A DNA stretch of 64,000 nucleotides. Source: Craterostigma plantagineum (taxonomy: Eukaryota > Streptophyta > Magnoliopsida > Lamiales > Linderniaceae). Below are positions 44,482 to 57,846 of this stretch, one piece after another. Numbering within the stretch: the first letter of the stretch is position 1; each line of letters starts with the position of its first letter. Made by a program: the position numbers and the translations under genes. Under the pieces are notes generated by a model. That model searched no databases and had not been told where the DNA came from. It was given only the letters and a program-made list of their open reading frames with translations. The stretch covers positions 62,001 through 126,000 of the forward strand of contig JAPQWV010000051.1 of NCBI GenBank assembly GCA_027422505.1, written 5' to 3'.

Positions 44482-47400
44482 ATGGGTAAATCAACCAAGA
44501 AATCTTCTACTAAGGTAAGAAGAATGAATTGTTAATTTCTGTTGAAATGTTCGCTTGGTTGATTAGTTTTTGTTGGTTTTAACGTTGTTTTCCTCGCTTT
44601 TTGTGCTTTCAGGTCGATGCCGCTGTAGTCCCTGCTCCAGCGAAGCCCTTGAAGAAAGGTTTGGGTTTTCATAGTTGAACGTTGTTTTATTAGCTGGTTA
44701 TTGCTTCTCTTTTTGTAGTTCTCCTTTATAGAGTACGCGGCTTCTTTGCCAGGACTTGCTTGTTTTATGTAAACGTTTTGTTGTGTAACAGGGAAGAGAG
44801 AAGCAGAGGAGGCTTTAGGGAAGGGAGTTGTGACTGCTAAGAAGCCAAAGATCGTTGAGAAGAAGACAGAGGTCAAAATTGAGAAGAAAGTTGTCAAAAA
44901 GAAAGTTGAGACTTCTTCTGAAGACGGCAGTTCTTCTTCGGACTCAATGCAACAAGCCAAGGTTTTACTCTTATTCTTTTGGAACTCTCATGTTGTTATT
45001 GAAGTATTTGTTATTGTATGTTTTGACCTTTTGACTTGTCTGTTTTCTTTTATTTATCCATAGGAAGTAGAATAAGCCGAACGTTGATGGACTTAATTTA
45101 TGTCACCATTGTATCGTACTTTGCGTCTGTGCTTGATTTCTTGGTTCTTGTTGTTTCTTTATTGAATTTTCCTGGTGTGAGGTCCATTTCTCTGCTTTTC
45201 TTCTTAGAAGTACTTTAAATTCATTTGGCATTATTCTACGAATCTCCTTTGAAGGTTAAGGCTTCGAAAAATGGGAAGGTCGACTCCGACTCTTCAGAAG
45301 AAACCAGTGGTTTGGATGAAGCTGTTGCGGGAATCAAGAAAACTGCAGCCCCAGCAAAGACTGGGAATGCAGCTGTTGCGAAGAAAAAAACTGAGTCTTC
45401 CTCAGATGAGAGTTCCGACGAGGATGTTGCTGCAGGTAAGATGGAAACAAAGGCACCTGCCAAGGAGTCAAGTGATGATAGTTCCTCTGAAGATGAAAAT
45501 CCTGTAGCCAAGAAGGTTCCAGCCGAGAAAGCTGAATCAAGCGATGAATCCGAGGATGAGAAGTCCGGTGAGGAATCTGAGTCTGATGATGGAAGTAGTG
45601 ATGGCGAGGTAATATTGCTACCGTGGTGGTTTTTATTCTTCATAGCAATTTTTATTGGCTGTTTCAGAAGCTTCATAACTCACGTTTCCCTTTAGTTCTA
45701 TATAGTTAATAGTATTTCGATTAGTATTTGTTATTTCGAGTTTGGCTAGTGATTGGCCAGCTATTGTTCGCTGATTTGCTTTCTAGATTGACATTTATTT
45801 ATATGGATATTCTCCGTCCTGATATTCTCTTTAGTATACTTTTGTTTCAGTTATATATTCTTGCTGTCCATATCTTGATAGTAATTTTGTTTTTTCAATT
45901 TGTAAGTGGAGTTCTATGAACTTTTATGTAGTTACAGTTCTTCTGAGTTACCTTTCTGTGTGTTTTTTAGTATTTCTTTTTACTAAATCCTATGGTCTTC
46001 TCGTGTCCTACTCGTAGGATCCTAAAGCAACTTCTCTGAAGAAGGTCACTGAGGTACCAGCCAGGGTTGTTTTCCTTTGATCCTAGTGTTGGATTTGCTT
46101 TCTAATGTTATTTGATGTAATGAATGATTATTATTATTTTTCTGCAGTCAAAGAAGGACGAGTCTGACGATGGTAGTGAAGATGAAAGTTCTGAGGGAAG
46201 TGAAGATGAAGAGTCTAAGAAGAAAAAAACTGAAGTCACAGTTTCAACCAAGAAAAGTAGTTCAGAGGAGTCCTCTGATGAGGATGAAAAAGATTCCTCA
46301 GAAGACGAAGAAAAGCCTTCAAAGACCCCTAAGAAGACCGTAAGTTCCTTTTTTTCTCATGATTTACTTGACATCGTCACAACATGAACATGAGTTTATT
46401 CAATTAAGTTAAACTGTACCGTTAGTTGTCTTTATCTATTGCTGATTTTGATTTTTTTGTTGATAATTACAGGACTCTGATGTGAAGATGACTGATGTTG
46501 CAAGTGCAACTGTAAGTATTGTATTACACCTTACAAGTGAATGTCCTCATGCAACACAAAATTTATGTTTCTTTCAAGAATCTGTTTTTCCCTATAATGA
46601 TGTATTTCCTTGTCGATGATGTTATTCATGTGATGCAGCCCAAGACCCCTGTCACCCCCAATGTGCAATCTGATGGAACCAAAACTTTGTTCGTTGGGAA
46701 TTTATCCTATTCTGTTGAGCAGGCTGACGTGTAGGTGCAGCCTTACATTGATTATTGCCTAGTTCCTAATCTGACATTTGTTGTATGTTCTGCTTCCAGC
46801 GAGAATTTCTTCAAAGATGTTGGGGAAGTTGTGGATGTTCGATTCGCTGTTAAGAGGGAAGATAATTCGTTTAGAGGCTTCGGCCATGTTGAATTTGCTA
46901 CTGCAGAACAAGCGGAGAAGGTTCTTCCTAATTTATCCCTTGGGAATCATTTTTGTTCTCTGTTTAAATACCTCAATTACTGATGTGTTTTTTTTTTTTT
47001 TTTTTTTACTTTGGAGCTTCATTTGTGCAATACCAATATGATCTTTCAAGAAAAAGAAGTCTTCTATAAACCACGACACAACTGATTTCTTCATCTTTAT
47101 GCTACGTAAATGTTCACAATGGAGTTAGTTGCTATATTTTGATTTCGTATGCACCTTTAATTATTTGCATCGCAGGCGATGAATGAATTGAATGGTAAAG
47201 ACTTGCTTGGTCGTGCTGTGAAGCTTGACTTGGCCAGGGAGAAAGGAGCTTACACTCCAAACAGTGGGTAAGCATAAGAGCACTTCAAGACATTTTAAAT
47301 CTCTTTACCAAATACATTCTTGCATCCTTGAAAAAAAATTCTCATCAGAGGACAAGATGACTCCCAGTCATTCCAAAAAGGCGCAAGAAGTCAGGAGCAC

Positions 47401-48009
47401 TCTGTATATGTTCGTGGATTCGACAAGAATGCTGGTGAAGATCAGGTGAAGTAAAGCTAGTTCATTTTCACTTGTATAAAGTTTATAACTTCCTGAAAAT
47501 TTTCTGATCGTAATGAGATTTTGCAGATAAGGGGCTCTCTAGAACAGTTTTTCGGGTCCTGCGGTGAAATCACTCGAGTTTCTATTCCAACTGATCAAGA
47601 TGGTTATGTTAGAGGGTCTGAAATTTTCCAGTTATCTCAGTAGCCCACTGCAGCAGTTTTTTGTTATTGGAATGAATGCACACAACGTTTTGTTTCTTTG
47701 ATTCTCTCCTGTAGGATGGCATACGTCCACTTTAGCGATGGCAATGCTGTTGACAAAGCTTTGGAGCTGAATGGGTCTGAACTTGACGGAAGTCACTTGA
47801 CGGTGGAGCCGCCGAGGCCAAAAAGCAACGGTGATGGTGGTTACAGAGGTGGTGGCGGGAGAAGTGGTGGAAGACGTGGCGGCGGCAGATTTGGCAGTGA
47901 CTCCGGCGGCAGATTTGGTGGTGGCCGGCGTGGTGGTGGACGGCGTGGCGGCGTTGGCCGCGGCGGTGGACGGCGTGGCGGCGGTGGACGGGGTGGCCCT
48001 TATAACTAA
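44482..48009 (+). CDS. NUCL1: Nucleolin
   Basis: Thirteen exons encode 551 residues: 44,482-44,514; 44,613-44,658; 44,792-44,961; 45,255-45,608; 46,018-46,053; 46,148-46,339; 46,473-46,511; 46,639-46,730; 46,800-46,920; 47,176-47,267; 47,349-47,445; 47,527-47,615; 47,715-48,009. All borders are GT-AG and frames agree. Layout is that of plant nucleolins: a Lys-rich start (MGKSTKKSSTK), acidic Ser/Glu/Asp stretches with Lys/Pro linkers (residues about 60-310), two RNA-recognition motifs, then a Gly-Arg (GAR) tail. RRM1 has KTLFVGNLSYS (RNP2) and FRGFGHVEFA (RNP1); RRM2 has HSVYVRGFD and VRGMAYVHFS. The GAR tail ends GGRGGPYN. Nucleolin acts in the nucleolus in rDNA chromatin and pre-rRNA processing. 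Promoter telo-box fits. No defects were seen. Confidence 0.95.
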
Positions 48010-48180
48010 CCAAGCATGGGAGCAGTACATCACATGGTGAGTTTTGATTATTAACTTTGTTTTCCTTTGGATTTTGTGGTTTTGTTTATTTCTTCGTTAA
48101 GACTGTCAAAATCTCGTCGATTCTCCTATTAAATTAAAATTTGATGACCCGAAATAAACGCCCAACGACTTGTATGCACG

Positions 48181-49110
48181 ACGTATGACTATAGGCCAAT
48201 GCGTCGCCACTGATCCACAACGTATGAATGTGGGCCGACAGCTCACAGCCCAAATATTTGAAGGCTAAATATCGGCCGAAAGGACATCAGTCGAAAAATT
48301 TATGGCTGAATATGGGCTGAAAGCCCGCCCACAAATGAAAAATCGGACAGTGAATATGTGCCTGAAGCCCACAGCAAAAAACGGTCGAATGCAGGGTCGG
48401 AAGCCCACAACTCAAAAACTGACGTTGAATTGTCCGAGAGCCCACAATTAAAAAATACAACGCTTAATATGGGCGTAAGCCCCAAAACTTGAAAATACAA
48501 CACGAAAAATGGGCCGTATGCTCACAGCTAAAGATTAGAACACTGAGTATGGGCCGAAAAGCACACAACTCGAAAATACAACGCCGAATATGGGCCTCTA
48601 GCCCACTCGAGAATACGACGCCGAATATGGGCCTAAATCCGACAACTCGAAAATACAACGCCGAATATGGGCCCAGCCTTTCAACAATCCTAATTTGGTC
48701 CGAAAGCCCAAACCTCGAAAATAAATGTGGAATGCGAGCCGAAAGCTCGCAACTCAAAAATACAATACCAAGTATGGGCCGCAAGCCCAATAAATGAAAA
48801 TACAACGCGGAATATGGGCCGAAAGCCTACAGTTCAAAATACGACGCCGAATATGGGCCTAGCCCAATCTCGAAATACAACGCGGAATACGGGCTGAAGC
48901 CCAAAATGAAAAGACACGTGAAATATGTATGGGCCGAAGCCCACAGCTCAAAGTACAATACTGAATATGGGCCGCAAGCCCTACGACAAAAATACGTCCA
49001 AATATGGGCCAAAAGCCCACGAATGAAAAATCCGGCGGCCGAATATTAGCCGAGAGCCCGCGTAAAAACCGACTGCTGAATATGTACCACAAGCCCACAA
49101 CTCAAAAACC
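48181..49110. repeat. Degenerate minisatellite with TGGGC-N5-GCCCA units
   Basis: About 24 degenerate units, mostly 37-42 bases each, follow the nucleolin gene directly. A typical unit reads AATATGGGCCGAAAGCCC then ACAACTCGAAAATACAACG. Most contain a small inverted repeat TGGGC..GCCCA around 4-6 bases, so each could form a short hairpin. The best-preserved units lie at about 48,540-48,680; outer units are more diverged. There is no coding sense and no spacer conservation as in CRISPR arrays. Units also contain TGGGCC, the core of TCP-binding site II elements. Confidence 0.85.
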
Positions 49111-49383
49111 TGTTTTTGTAGTTACGAAGACGTATCCGTTAACCGTGCTTAGTAGGCGCGAAAGGGCCATTTGGTCAATGAAGAAACAAACCAATTTCTA
49201 TAGTTGAAATATATACCCCAAGGTTTTTAGAAAAAGCCCAAAACATAAGAGACCAATATATTAACTACATACACCCCACGCATATTCATTAATCATTACA
49301 TTGCATGAAAAAACGCAACAGACATTCCAACACTGGCAAACGATAGCAATAACAGTAACAACAAATAAGAATGTAAAGCGAAC

Positions 49384-52300
49384 TCACAAAACCGTGTTGA
49401 TGTGAAGGGCTTTGAGAAGGGAAGTGGCCATTTGCTTGACCAACACTTGGCCGCCCGAACTCTGCCCGTCTCTCCTCTCCTCGATCAAGTCCTGAAGCTT
49501 CCGCGGAAGATCGTTCTCCACAATCAGTTGCTTCGGCCGAGGATGATGTTCGTATACAGCCTTCGTGCAAATAATTAAAAAGAAAAACCCTCAAAATTAT
49601 GAAAAATAATAATAATAAAAAATCGACCGAGTATTTAGAATAAGAATCAGCACCTTTATCAATTTGAGAAGATTCAGGCGTGCTATGGCGTCAGGATGAT
49701 CGAGCCTCGATATAAGCAGTGGAGTCAAACCATTAACAGCCAATGTGGTATTAATCCGAGATGATTTCCTGCAACATTCGATCAAACGCAGCAAAGTTAT
49801 CGAATCGAAGAACCTTTGATGCTGTTTAAGGTAATATAGAATGGGGAAATAAATAATTCGGCGTACGTAATGATTTTCAAGAAGGGCTCAAGTATGTTGA
49901 GGAAGTGCTGCTCGGGGCAGCTCTCGAAGAACTTGACCAGTTTTTGTACGGATTCCTTCTTCAGCAAAGCTTGTTCCACTTTCTTGCTTTCGTTATCGTG
50001 AGCCAAGCACACGGCGATGGAATCTAAAGCAGTTACGGACCATATTTCATCCTCCAAGAGGCTCAAGTAAACGCTCAATCCTCCGTGTGCTCTCAGCTGC
50101 TCCCTAGAATTTCGTGAGGCGTGAGCCATGTCGCACAAGAGTGGAAGTGCGTATTGCTTGAGAGGAGAATCGGTCATAATGAAGTTCATTAAATGAGGGA
50201 TGATCCCATTTTCCGCAGACTGTTCTTGTCTTCTCTTGTTAATCTTGCACAGGTTGAAAAGTGCGCTAAGGACCTTCGGCAAACAAAACAACAGATAAGA
50301 TTATTACGGAGTCAAATTTCGAAGTCATCACTACACTACATAAAAACGGAGCAATGAAGAGATCTATCCTCACCTCGTAATGAATTTGTGAGATGAGCGG
50401 TCCTTCCTTGAGGTCAAGATTAGGGATCAAATATTTAATCGCATCTGCTCGCTGAAGATGCTCTAGGCAATGCGGGTCGGTTGACAAATGATTCACGCAT
50501 TTCAGCAACTAAAAGAAGCATTATGACGAGAGATAAAAACTAAGATTACGAGTATAACAGAAGAATACTGGCCAAACATTTAGAGAGATAGTGTACCTTC
50601 AGCAGAATAGGGGCCTCTATCTTATTGAACATATGGAATAGGCGATTGAGCAAACTTTGGCTGCACATGTGAGATTTCACAGCCGTGTCCGCCGCAGAAA
50701 ACTCAAGCAGAAGCTCTGCCACTTTATCGAGATATTCCCGAGCAACGTCAACATTCCATGGCGACACCATGTGAGAAAGAAGCCCAGAAGATGCAGCACT
50801 CCCCGCCCGAGCATTTAAAACCCCAGAACCTGATAGCACGCCTGATGCAGTGTGTGACGTAATCCCAGAAGTGGCAGAAATACCCCCATTGGATATCTGA
50901 GGTCCCAATTTCTTGTTAGCTGGTTTGGACGAACTTCTAGGCAATGAATCCTGTTGGTGATTTTCCCTTCCTTTCCCGGAAACCTCTGTGCAGCAAAACT
51001 CAACTAGTTAAGATCAATTGCTTAAAATTCTGTGAACTAGTGAGTTTGAGACTCATTGATATAACCATACATAAGATAACTCAAAATAAGTTGTTCGATG
51101 ACCTGCGAATTCGGCCATCAAGAAGTCAAGCCCACTAGCTTTCTTGTCCCCAGATGATTGTAGAAGAGGCAAGATACTTTCGTGTTTGTCGGTCCCAGTC
51201 AGTTGCCGTAAATATTCAAGCTGACCAGACAAACGCCGCGATGGAGGTTCGTTGTCCAACAAACTTAAGAGCGGTCGGGTATTCTCTAGCTGGTGACTGC
51301 TCAATGCTGGGGGTCCATCCGTTAATGTTGGAGCCTTATCAGTGGATAGCCTACTACTTTGCTGCCTAGCTTCAATGCCGGCTTCTGAAGCACCTGAAGG
51401 TTCACCCTTCAATCGATCCACAGTTCTTGAAGTACCTGAAGGTTCCACAGCCAATGGGTCATATCACCATCATTAATTGACACCGAATTTCTAGAAGGTT
51501 CTTGTATTCCATTTTGAAATAGTGGACCTGATTGGTTAACTCCATAGAGTGAGGCATCCGTGTGCAAAAATGAAGCATTCTTAGGATCTAGTGGACCAGA
51601 TCTTAGGCGTGGAACTGAACCTTCGGCAGGTAAGCCACCAGCAGCTAAAGAAGCCAGACGGGTCGCTTCGTTTAAACTATACAGAGTATTAATAAGTCTA
51701 AGTAAGATCCCGTTCTTGGCAGCTATGCGACAAAAATCATTCCTTGAGGTTGACTTCTGAAGCTTGAAAACCTGCCACATGCCATCGATAGCCATGTGAA
51801 CCATTTCCCTGAATTCGAGAAAAACAGGTCAGCTATACGTTTACCGAGAATACAAGTCAGTTCTTTATTTACTGTTCCTAGTTTAAACTACTAATTATTT
51901 AAGAACACCAGCATTTGATCAGAACACTGGGGCTAGAAGTTTCACGCAATACTGGCTCCATGAATTCATAATCAAAACTCACCGACATGCAACTAAGCAA
52001 CTGCAGTTGGATAAAATAGAAAATCAGATGATCTATTCACTTACCTATACTTAGCATAATCAGCTTCAAGAAAGCCCACCAAGATGGGTATCCCGCGACA
52101 AGCAATGAACATTTGTAACGTCATGGAGCTGGGAAGAGTATAGGTATTAATGCGTTTACACAAAATGAACGTCAATCAAACAGCTCCTGCGAATGCTATC
52201 CTAACCTTGATCGACAGAGTTGCTGAAAGAAATACGCAGCTTCCATGCGCACTTCCTTGGGCCGGTCAGGCAACGCAAAGCTCATCACCACAGGAACCTG

Positions 52301-55300
52301 GATTTACGATACAAGAGATTACGATAATTATTGTCGTAAACGATGATGCAATATAATAGCGCAGGGACCTTGAGGATATTTTTTTTTCAGTCCGGTTATG
52401 TTTCAAGGAATATTTAAGCGCACTTTCTAATTGTTCCAATAAGCAGAGTACTGACCAAACCAACCAGACAGGCATTCTCCTGATAACCAACGTTATCTTT
52501 AATAAGCTCATTCAAAAGTTGAAGCACTGCACATATACCCTGAAATGGATAAATTCCTCAGGGATAAAACGAGGAGAATTCTTGAAAATAGGGTCAGTAG
52601 AATGAAAGAGAGGCGAAATTGACTACGGCACGTCTGTTACATACAGATGTTGTTTGAATCTCGAGGAGTTCCATTATAGGAAGAAAACCATGTTGTGTAA
52701 TGAAAACAACTTTCTGTTCCGGCCGTTGCTGAATGAATGTAGTCAACTTCTGACAAGCAGGGATAATGACACCCTCAGGTTCACCAGGCCTAAGTGATGA
52801 CACTAACTTGCTAAATTCCACCGCCTATGACATGGAAACCAAATAGCACATACCAACAAATTATTAATATTACATCTTTTACCATGATGCACAACATACA
52901 GTGTGGGTAACTAACAAAAAAATTGAGACCAAAAATCTGGAACAAAAATCTTACACGATAAAGTCAAAGAGAAAATATATGTCAGGATACAAACCACAAC
53001 TCTTGAGACGGAAAAAAATTTTCATGTCAAGTTATGGGATGTATTATCCACTATAAACTCCAAAAATGAAAAAACCATAAATATGAGATGCTGATATGAC
53101 TATGGCAGGATAGTAAAATCATAAAACGCTTTCTTTTCATACTACAAATTATGCACACTGTACAAACATCAGGTGGGAAAAGCATACACTTCGTAAGTGC
53201 AAGGAACTTTCCAATTAATGTATTATTTGCACATGGTTCAGCACGCAGAACTCTAGAACAAGAAAAAAACGACTTACCTGAAGGTGAAATATATTCTCTG
53301 CAGGTAGTTTATCTTCGAAACCCTGAGAAACATCGCATAAAGTAGTAAAACAAATTCAGAAAAGCGAAAATTTAGGTTTATGACCAAGATCTTACCAGAG
53401 AATCCATATCAATTACATCTTCCTTCAAGACACCCATCATTAGGCGAAGTAGGTCACCACCACCAGTTGCCTGAGCTGATTCATTTTCTCTTTTCTTTAA
53501 GGCAATAGTCTCCCTCAACTTCGCAGCTAGATCATTTTTCCCACCGTTGTGGACGACATCAGACTTATTTGCATGTGATGAAGATGCAGAAGTTGAAGCC
53601 TCAGCGATGTTGTTCTCCAGGCTCTCTAAAGGATGGAACAAGTCATCCAAAGAAGCATCAGCAGGAGGATCACTGAATCTTGTAAGTCCGTTCCCAGATC
53701 CAAATGGTGCCTTCACATCCAAATAATACATAGATAAGACAGTTCACATGATAATGTTCTAAGATGTGTGGAGTAAGAAAAAACCAATGAATGAAGAAAT
53801 GTAAATTACTTTACGGTAAAGTTTTAGCACTTCCGAACTAAATGGAAGACTGTCGAACTGATTTCCTAAAGTGAGTTGGAAAAGATAAAACTGGAACCAG
53901 AAGCACTTACTTTAATCAACTTATACTTTCTTATCGAAGAAAACATAATCAATACTGATCGCGGAAGATAAAGTTATTGCCAGGTTAAGGCAAATGAAAC
54001 TCCTAGTTATGCTAAAAAATCCCTCATGAGAACATAATTACCATTCTACTACGTCTGTGTGTATCCAACTTAACAAACAACTAGCAAGTGTTCATTATGA
54101 TCAGAGAGAATAATAGCAAGAGAGGATGAAAAGCAGAAAAAGGTACTCTAGGTCATCATCTCGTCCCACAAATAAATAAATGTATATACTGTGAAACCCT
54201 TTAACTTAAATTGTATTCTTGGCCATGCTAGCGCTAGCATTCCAACAGATATTATTTTCTCCGATGAGATGACTAGCACTCTCAAGATAAAAGCAGTTAT
54301 CTCCAGAGAGCAATTGGATACAATTGAAGTCGACAAAACTACCTTTTGTGACATAGAATTTTGGCTGTTTTGACCAAAACTACGCGTATCATAATCAGCA
54401 GAAGGTGAATTTGCAATTTTCATATTAGCGGCCACTGCCACTCTCTCAGCATCCTTATGGGATCCTGAAACACCGTTTTCGTGCACTTTAGCCTGCACTT
54501 CCAGGCTGGAGTTTTGTTCCACTGAATCAAAATCAAGATTAGTTGTGGATCTGCTGGAGCTGGTACCAACAGTTACCTTCTCATGGATGGAAAATGTCAA
54601 CACTTTATCAGAAATTGCATCTTCCTCAAAATTCTCAGCCGTCTCACCAGAAAGAATAGCATCAGAATTATCAGCTTTGGAAGATTTGTTAATCTCTGAA
54701 ACCTCAGAAAGCAACAACATTGGCTTATCTTCCTAAAAACCAAAGAGCATTTATAAATGTAAATGACAATGTGAAACATAAAAAAATATGAGAAATTGTG
54801 ATACAGAATGACACGCTATCAACTTCAAGCAGCAATTTACTTTCTCAATGAAAGAAGTGTTAACATGATTCCCTTGTTTGTCACTAGTAATTTCAGTGTC
54901 CCGTAGTCCATCATCCTCAATGTTTCTGCAAGAGTTGGAAATCAAAATGGATAACCACATCAGACACAGTAAAAGTCATCCGCTACTCAAGCAAGTAAAA
55001 TCGTGATGAAGCAGTTACATGGGCATACTTAAGTGTTCCACTATGACGTAAAGATGTCTGCAGAGCACGTCTCGAGTTTTGTATCCACGGATGTGAAAGT
55101 AATGTTTTTGCATCTGGCCTGAGTCTAGCATCCTGAAAAATTAATTAAAAAAAGGGTTAACCATACAAGCACTGTAATGTACCAAATGCATGCTGATAAA
55201 ACCATTGTGCTATAGACTGAAGATACAAATTGTGTCACTCTAACTAACCTAGAATAAACAAATAGAAGAAAGATTAGACACGACTATGAGCTTGAGCGAA

Positions 55301-57846
55301 ATGGACTTGATGATAGGAAACACACTACAGATAACAAAATTTGTTTACCATTCTCCACCGTGTACAGAAAAGTACAACTTAATGATCAATTTTTCATAAA
55401 AGATTTCATCAGGGAAAGGGGTTTCTCAGCCTGTAGTTGAACACCGTGTACATATAGCTTATCTTCATTCCAATAATTTCAACCACGACAACTATCTCAG
55501 TGTCCCAGTCAAGATATAAAGGAACGCATAGAACGTACCGATATTCAACAAAAATGATCATTGTTTGATCCATGAAAATAAAAAAACAAAAAGAATAATT
55601 ACAGAAACAGAAGGAAAGGAAAAGTCATGACAAGTAACTATGTTCATCAGCCAGACCCAACGATTCAACTGACCTTCTTAAAGCATTGTCGCAGGAAATC
55701 ATCAAGAGCTGGAGATATACTATCAGGAATTGGAGGGTGGTCATCCTGGAAAATAAGTGAACTCCTAACTTAAATTCCTACGATAAATTGTCTTGAAACA
55801 ATTTTTTTGATTTTGTTTCAAGAAAGGAAGAATTGTTCTAAGAAGTCAAATGCTTAATATTGAACTTGACATTACAGGAATCCAACAAGGAACATTCGCA
55901 GATGCTGGAAACAAATAGAAAAGAAAATCAAATGTAATGGCCACCTGTACAATCCTAAAGAGTGCAGGCATAGGCTGCAAATCATAGTATGGTGGAATGC
56001 ACGTTAGGAGCTCAATGACAGTGCAGCCAACACTCCAAATGTCAGATGCAGCACCAACTCCTGACATTTCAATTACCTGAAACATGGAATAATGACATAG
56101 TCATCAAACAGACAAAGGGTAAACCAATCACCATGATGCAATACAGTAGCCTCATGCAAATGAACCTTGCCCAACTATCATCTGCTACCCATAGATGGTT
56201 ACATTCAATAGAAGATTTTCCTTTTTCTTTGTTGGTTGATAACTGGGAGGAGTAAGATGCTTATTTAGAGCTAAAACATAAATATTCTGGGTGTTTAAAA
56301 CATATTCTAGTGTCCAATGGCAAACGATCCCAACAGAGATGTGTGGAGAAATACCTCCGGGGCCATCCAGTAAGGAGTCCCAACAACTGAATGTGTATTA
56401 ACATCTGCCTCAGTTAATTTCGTTGCAACCCCAAAATCTGCAAGTTTCACAAGACCCTGAAAAGCACAATTAAGAAAAACTTACACCTGGAAAGCACACG
56501 CTTTTGTGCATAAATTAATCAAACATGTCACTTCCGTTTAGTTGCAAACGGAGGTCAAGTTGAGAAAAAAATTGACTAGAGGTTGGAATTCCAAAAGATT
56601 TTAAGAAAGGATAGATGATGAACGACAAGCCAAAAAAGCATCAGAAGACGAGTACAAAAATGCAAATAAAGGGGGAAAAATCATAAAATCAACAAAGTCA
56701 AGAACAAGCTGGGCTAATTGCACCTCTTTCGTTGTCAAAATGTTTGCTCCCTTGATATCACGGTGAATAACACCTTGTTCGTGAAGATACACTAAACCTT
56801 CCAGCACCTAGAAGATACGGATGAGACAATTTAAGCCACCAACAGATGAATATATAATATCTGTTTTGAATTGCGACGAGAACTCAGCACCTGAGCAATA
56901 TACACTGCCACCAGTGACTCGGGAAAAGGTCCGAATTTATTTGGCTTGATAATATTAGCAAGCGAACCATTCTCCACATACCTTCATGGTATACAGAAAT
57001 ATTAACGAATTTGCCTAAAGTTCACCGAACAACAGCAGGTCACTTGAACAGACAATAAAGGATTTGAAAGATAGACTTACTCTAGTATAATGTGAAGATG
57101 AGTTTTTGTCTTCAATGATCCAAGGTATTTGACAATATTCTTATGGTTCAGATTCTTCATGGAAAAAAAAAGGACACATCAGGCAGAACCCAAATGCTCT
57201 TAGCACGGAATCCTATCTATTTGGAACCGCACTCTACGTAGAAGTATGGAAGTGCAATGGTGTGCAAATAACATAAACAATATAGAAACGGTCTCCAAGA
57301 CTACAAACACACATTTTGGATGAATTGCAATACAAAATGAAAACACACATTACCTTCAATAAATCAATTTCTTGCTGTCGAATTCAAGTCATCAGAAACC
57401 ATCACAAGTCATCCAAATGAGAACAACCAACAATAGGTCAGTCCAAATTCAGAAAAGCAAACAGAAATGATAAATGAACCGCAGATTCAATTTAACATTA
57501 AGCAAACTCTAAACTGAATGCACACCATAATAATGTTAAGATCCTCCTGCGCAATGTTCTCGAGGGAAACTTGCTTGATCGCCACAAAATCACCGTTCTC
57601 CAAATCCAAGCCCTTGTACACTCGCCCGTACGCTCCTTTTCCGATTTCATCTCCAAGCATCTTCAATTCACCGAAATTCATCCACAAATTGCTTCAGCTC
57701 ATCAGTTTACTCCCAAATATAAAAGGTACAAGAAACCAAACCTCGAGAATTATCAGAAATCACTGAGGAAAGAAAAGAAAACTAACGTATTTGTTGTCCA
57801 ATGTCTTGGACTTGTGAAGTGCGGATGATGTCACCTGCCGAGACAT
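49384..57846 (-). CDS. M3KE1: MAP3K epsilon protein kinase (24 exons, one frame break)
   Basis: Exons (descending): 57,846-57,787; 57,660-57,526; 57,374-57,354; 57,154-57,081; 56,981-56,891; 56,807-56,724; 56,456-56,355; 56,076-55,945; 55,746-55,675; 55,132-55,029; 54,925-54,841; 54,732-54,343; 53,710-53,396; 53,322-53,278; 52,824-52,645; 52,539-52,456; 52,297-52,206; 52,128-52,045; 51,808-51,103; 50,985-50,597; 50,508-50,374; 50,273-49,867; 49,768-49,654; 49,560-49,384. Length is about 1,358 residues, matching Arabidopsis M3KE1. The N-terminal kinase is complete: [15 protein letters not shown] loop, VAIK lysine, [20 protein letters not shown]. The C-terminal half has ARM/HEAT repeats (for example [20 protein letters not shown]), and it ends [14 protein letters not shown]. 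The family acts at the plasma membrane and in cytokinesis and pollen viability. The exon at 51,808-51,103 changes frame near 51,450 (two extra bases or one lost), which would cut the protein unless it is a sequencing error. Confidence 0.92.
51440..51460 (-). other. Apparent frameshift in the MAP3K epsilon gene
   Basis: On the minus strand one frame reads SINDGDM then hits a stop soon after, while the next good frame starts [20 protein letters not shown] and continues family-like to LDFLMAEFA. The switch falls at GGTGATATGACCCATTGG. Removing two bases (AT) would restore the frame. Every other exon junction of this gene agrees in phase, so the break is isolated. Confidence 0.75.

Noticed and set aside
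45236..45676. Long minus-strand open frame opposite the nucleolin acidic exon
   Set aside because: It is a by-product of repeated GAA/GAT/TCA codons on the coding strand and has no splice or start context.
47632..48033. Minus-strand open frames opposite the nucleolin GAR tail (His- and Thr/Ala-rich)
   Set aside because: They mirror GGTGGC repeats of the Gly/Arg tail; not genes.
48181..49110. CRISPR-like array
   Set aside because: Units are degenerate without unique spacers of fixed length, and the host is a plant nuclear genome. It is a minisatellite.
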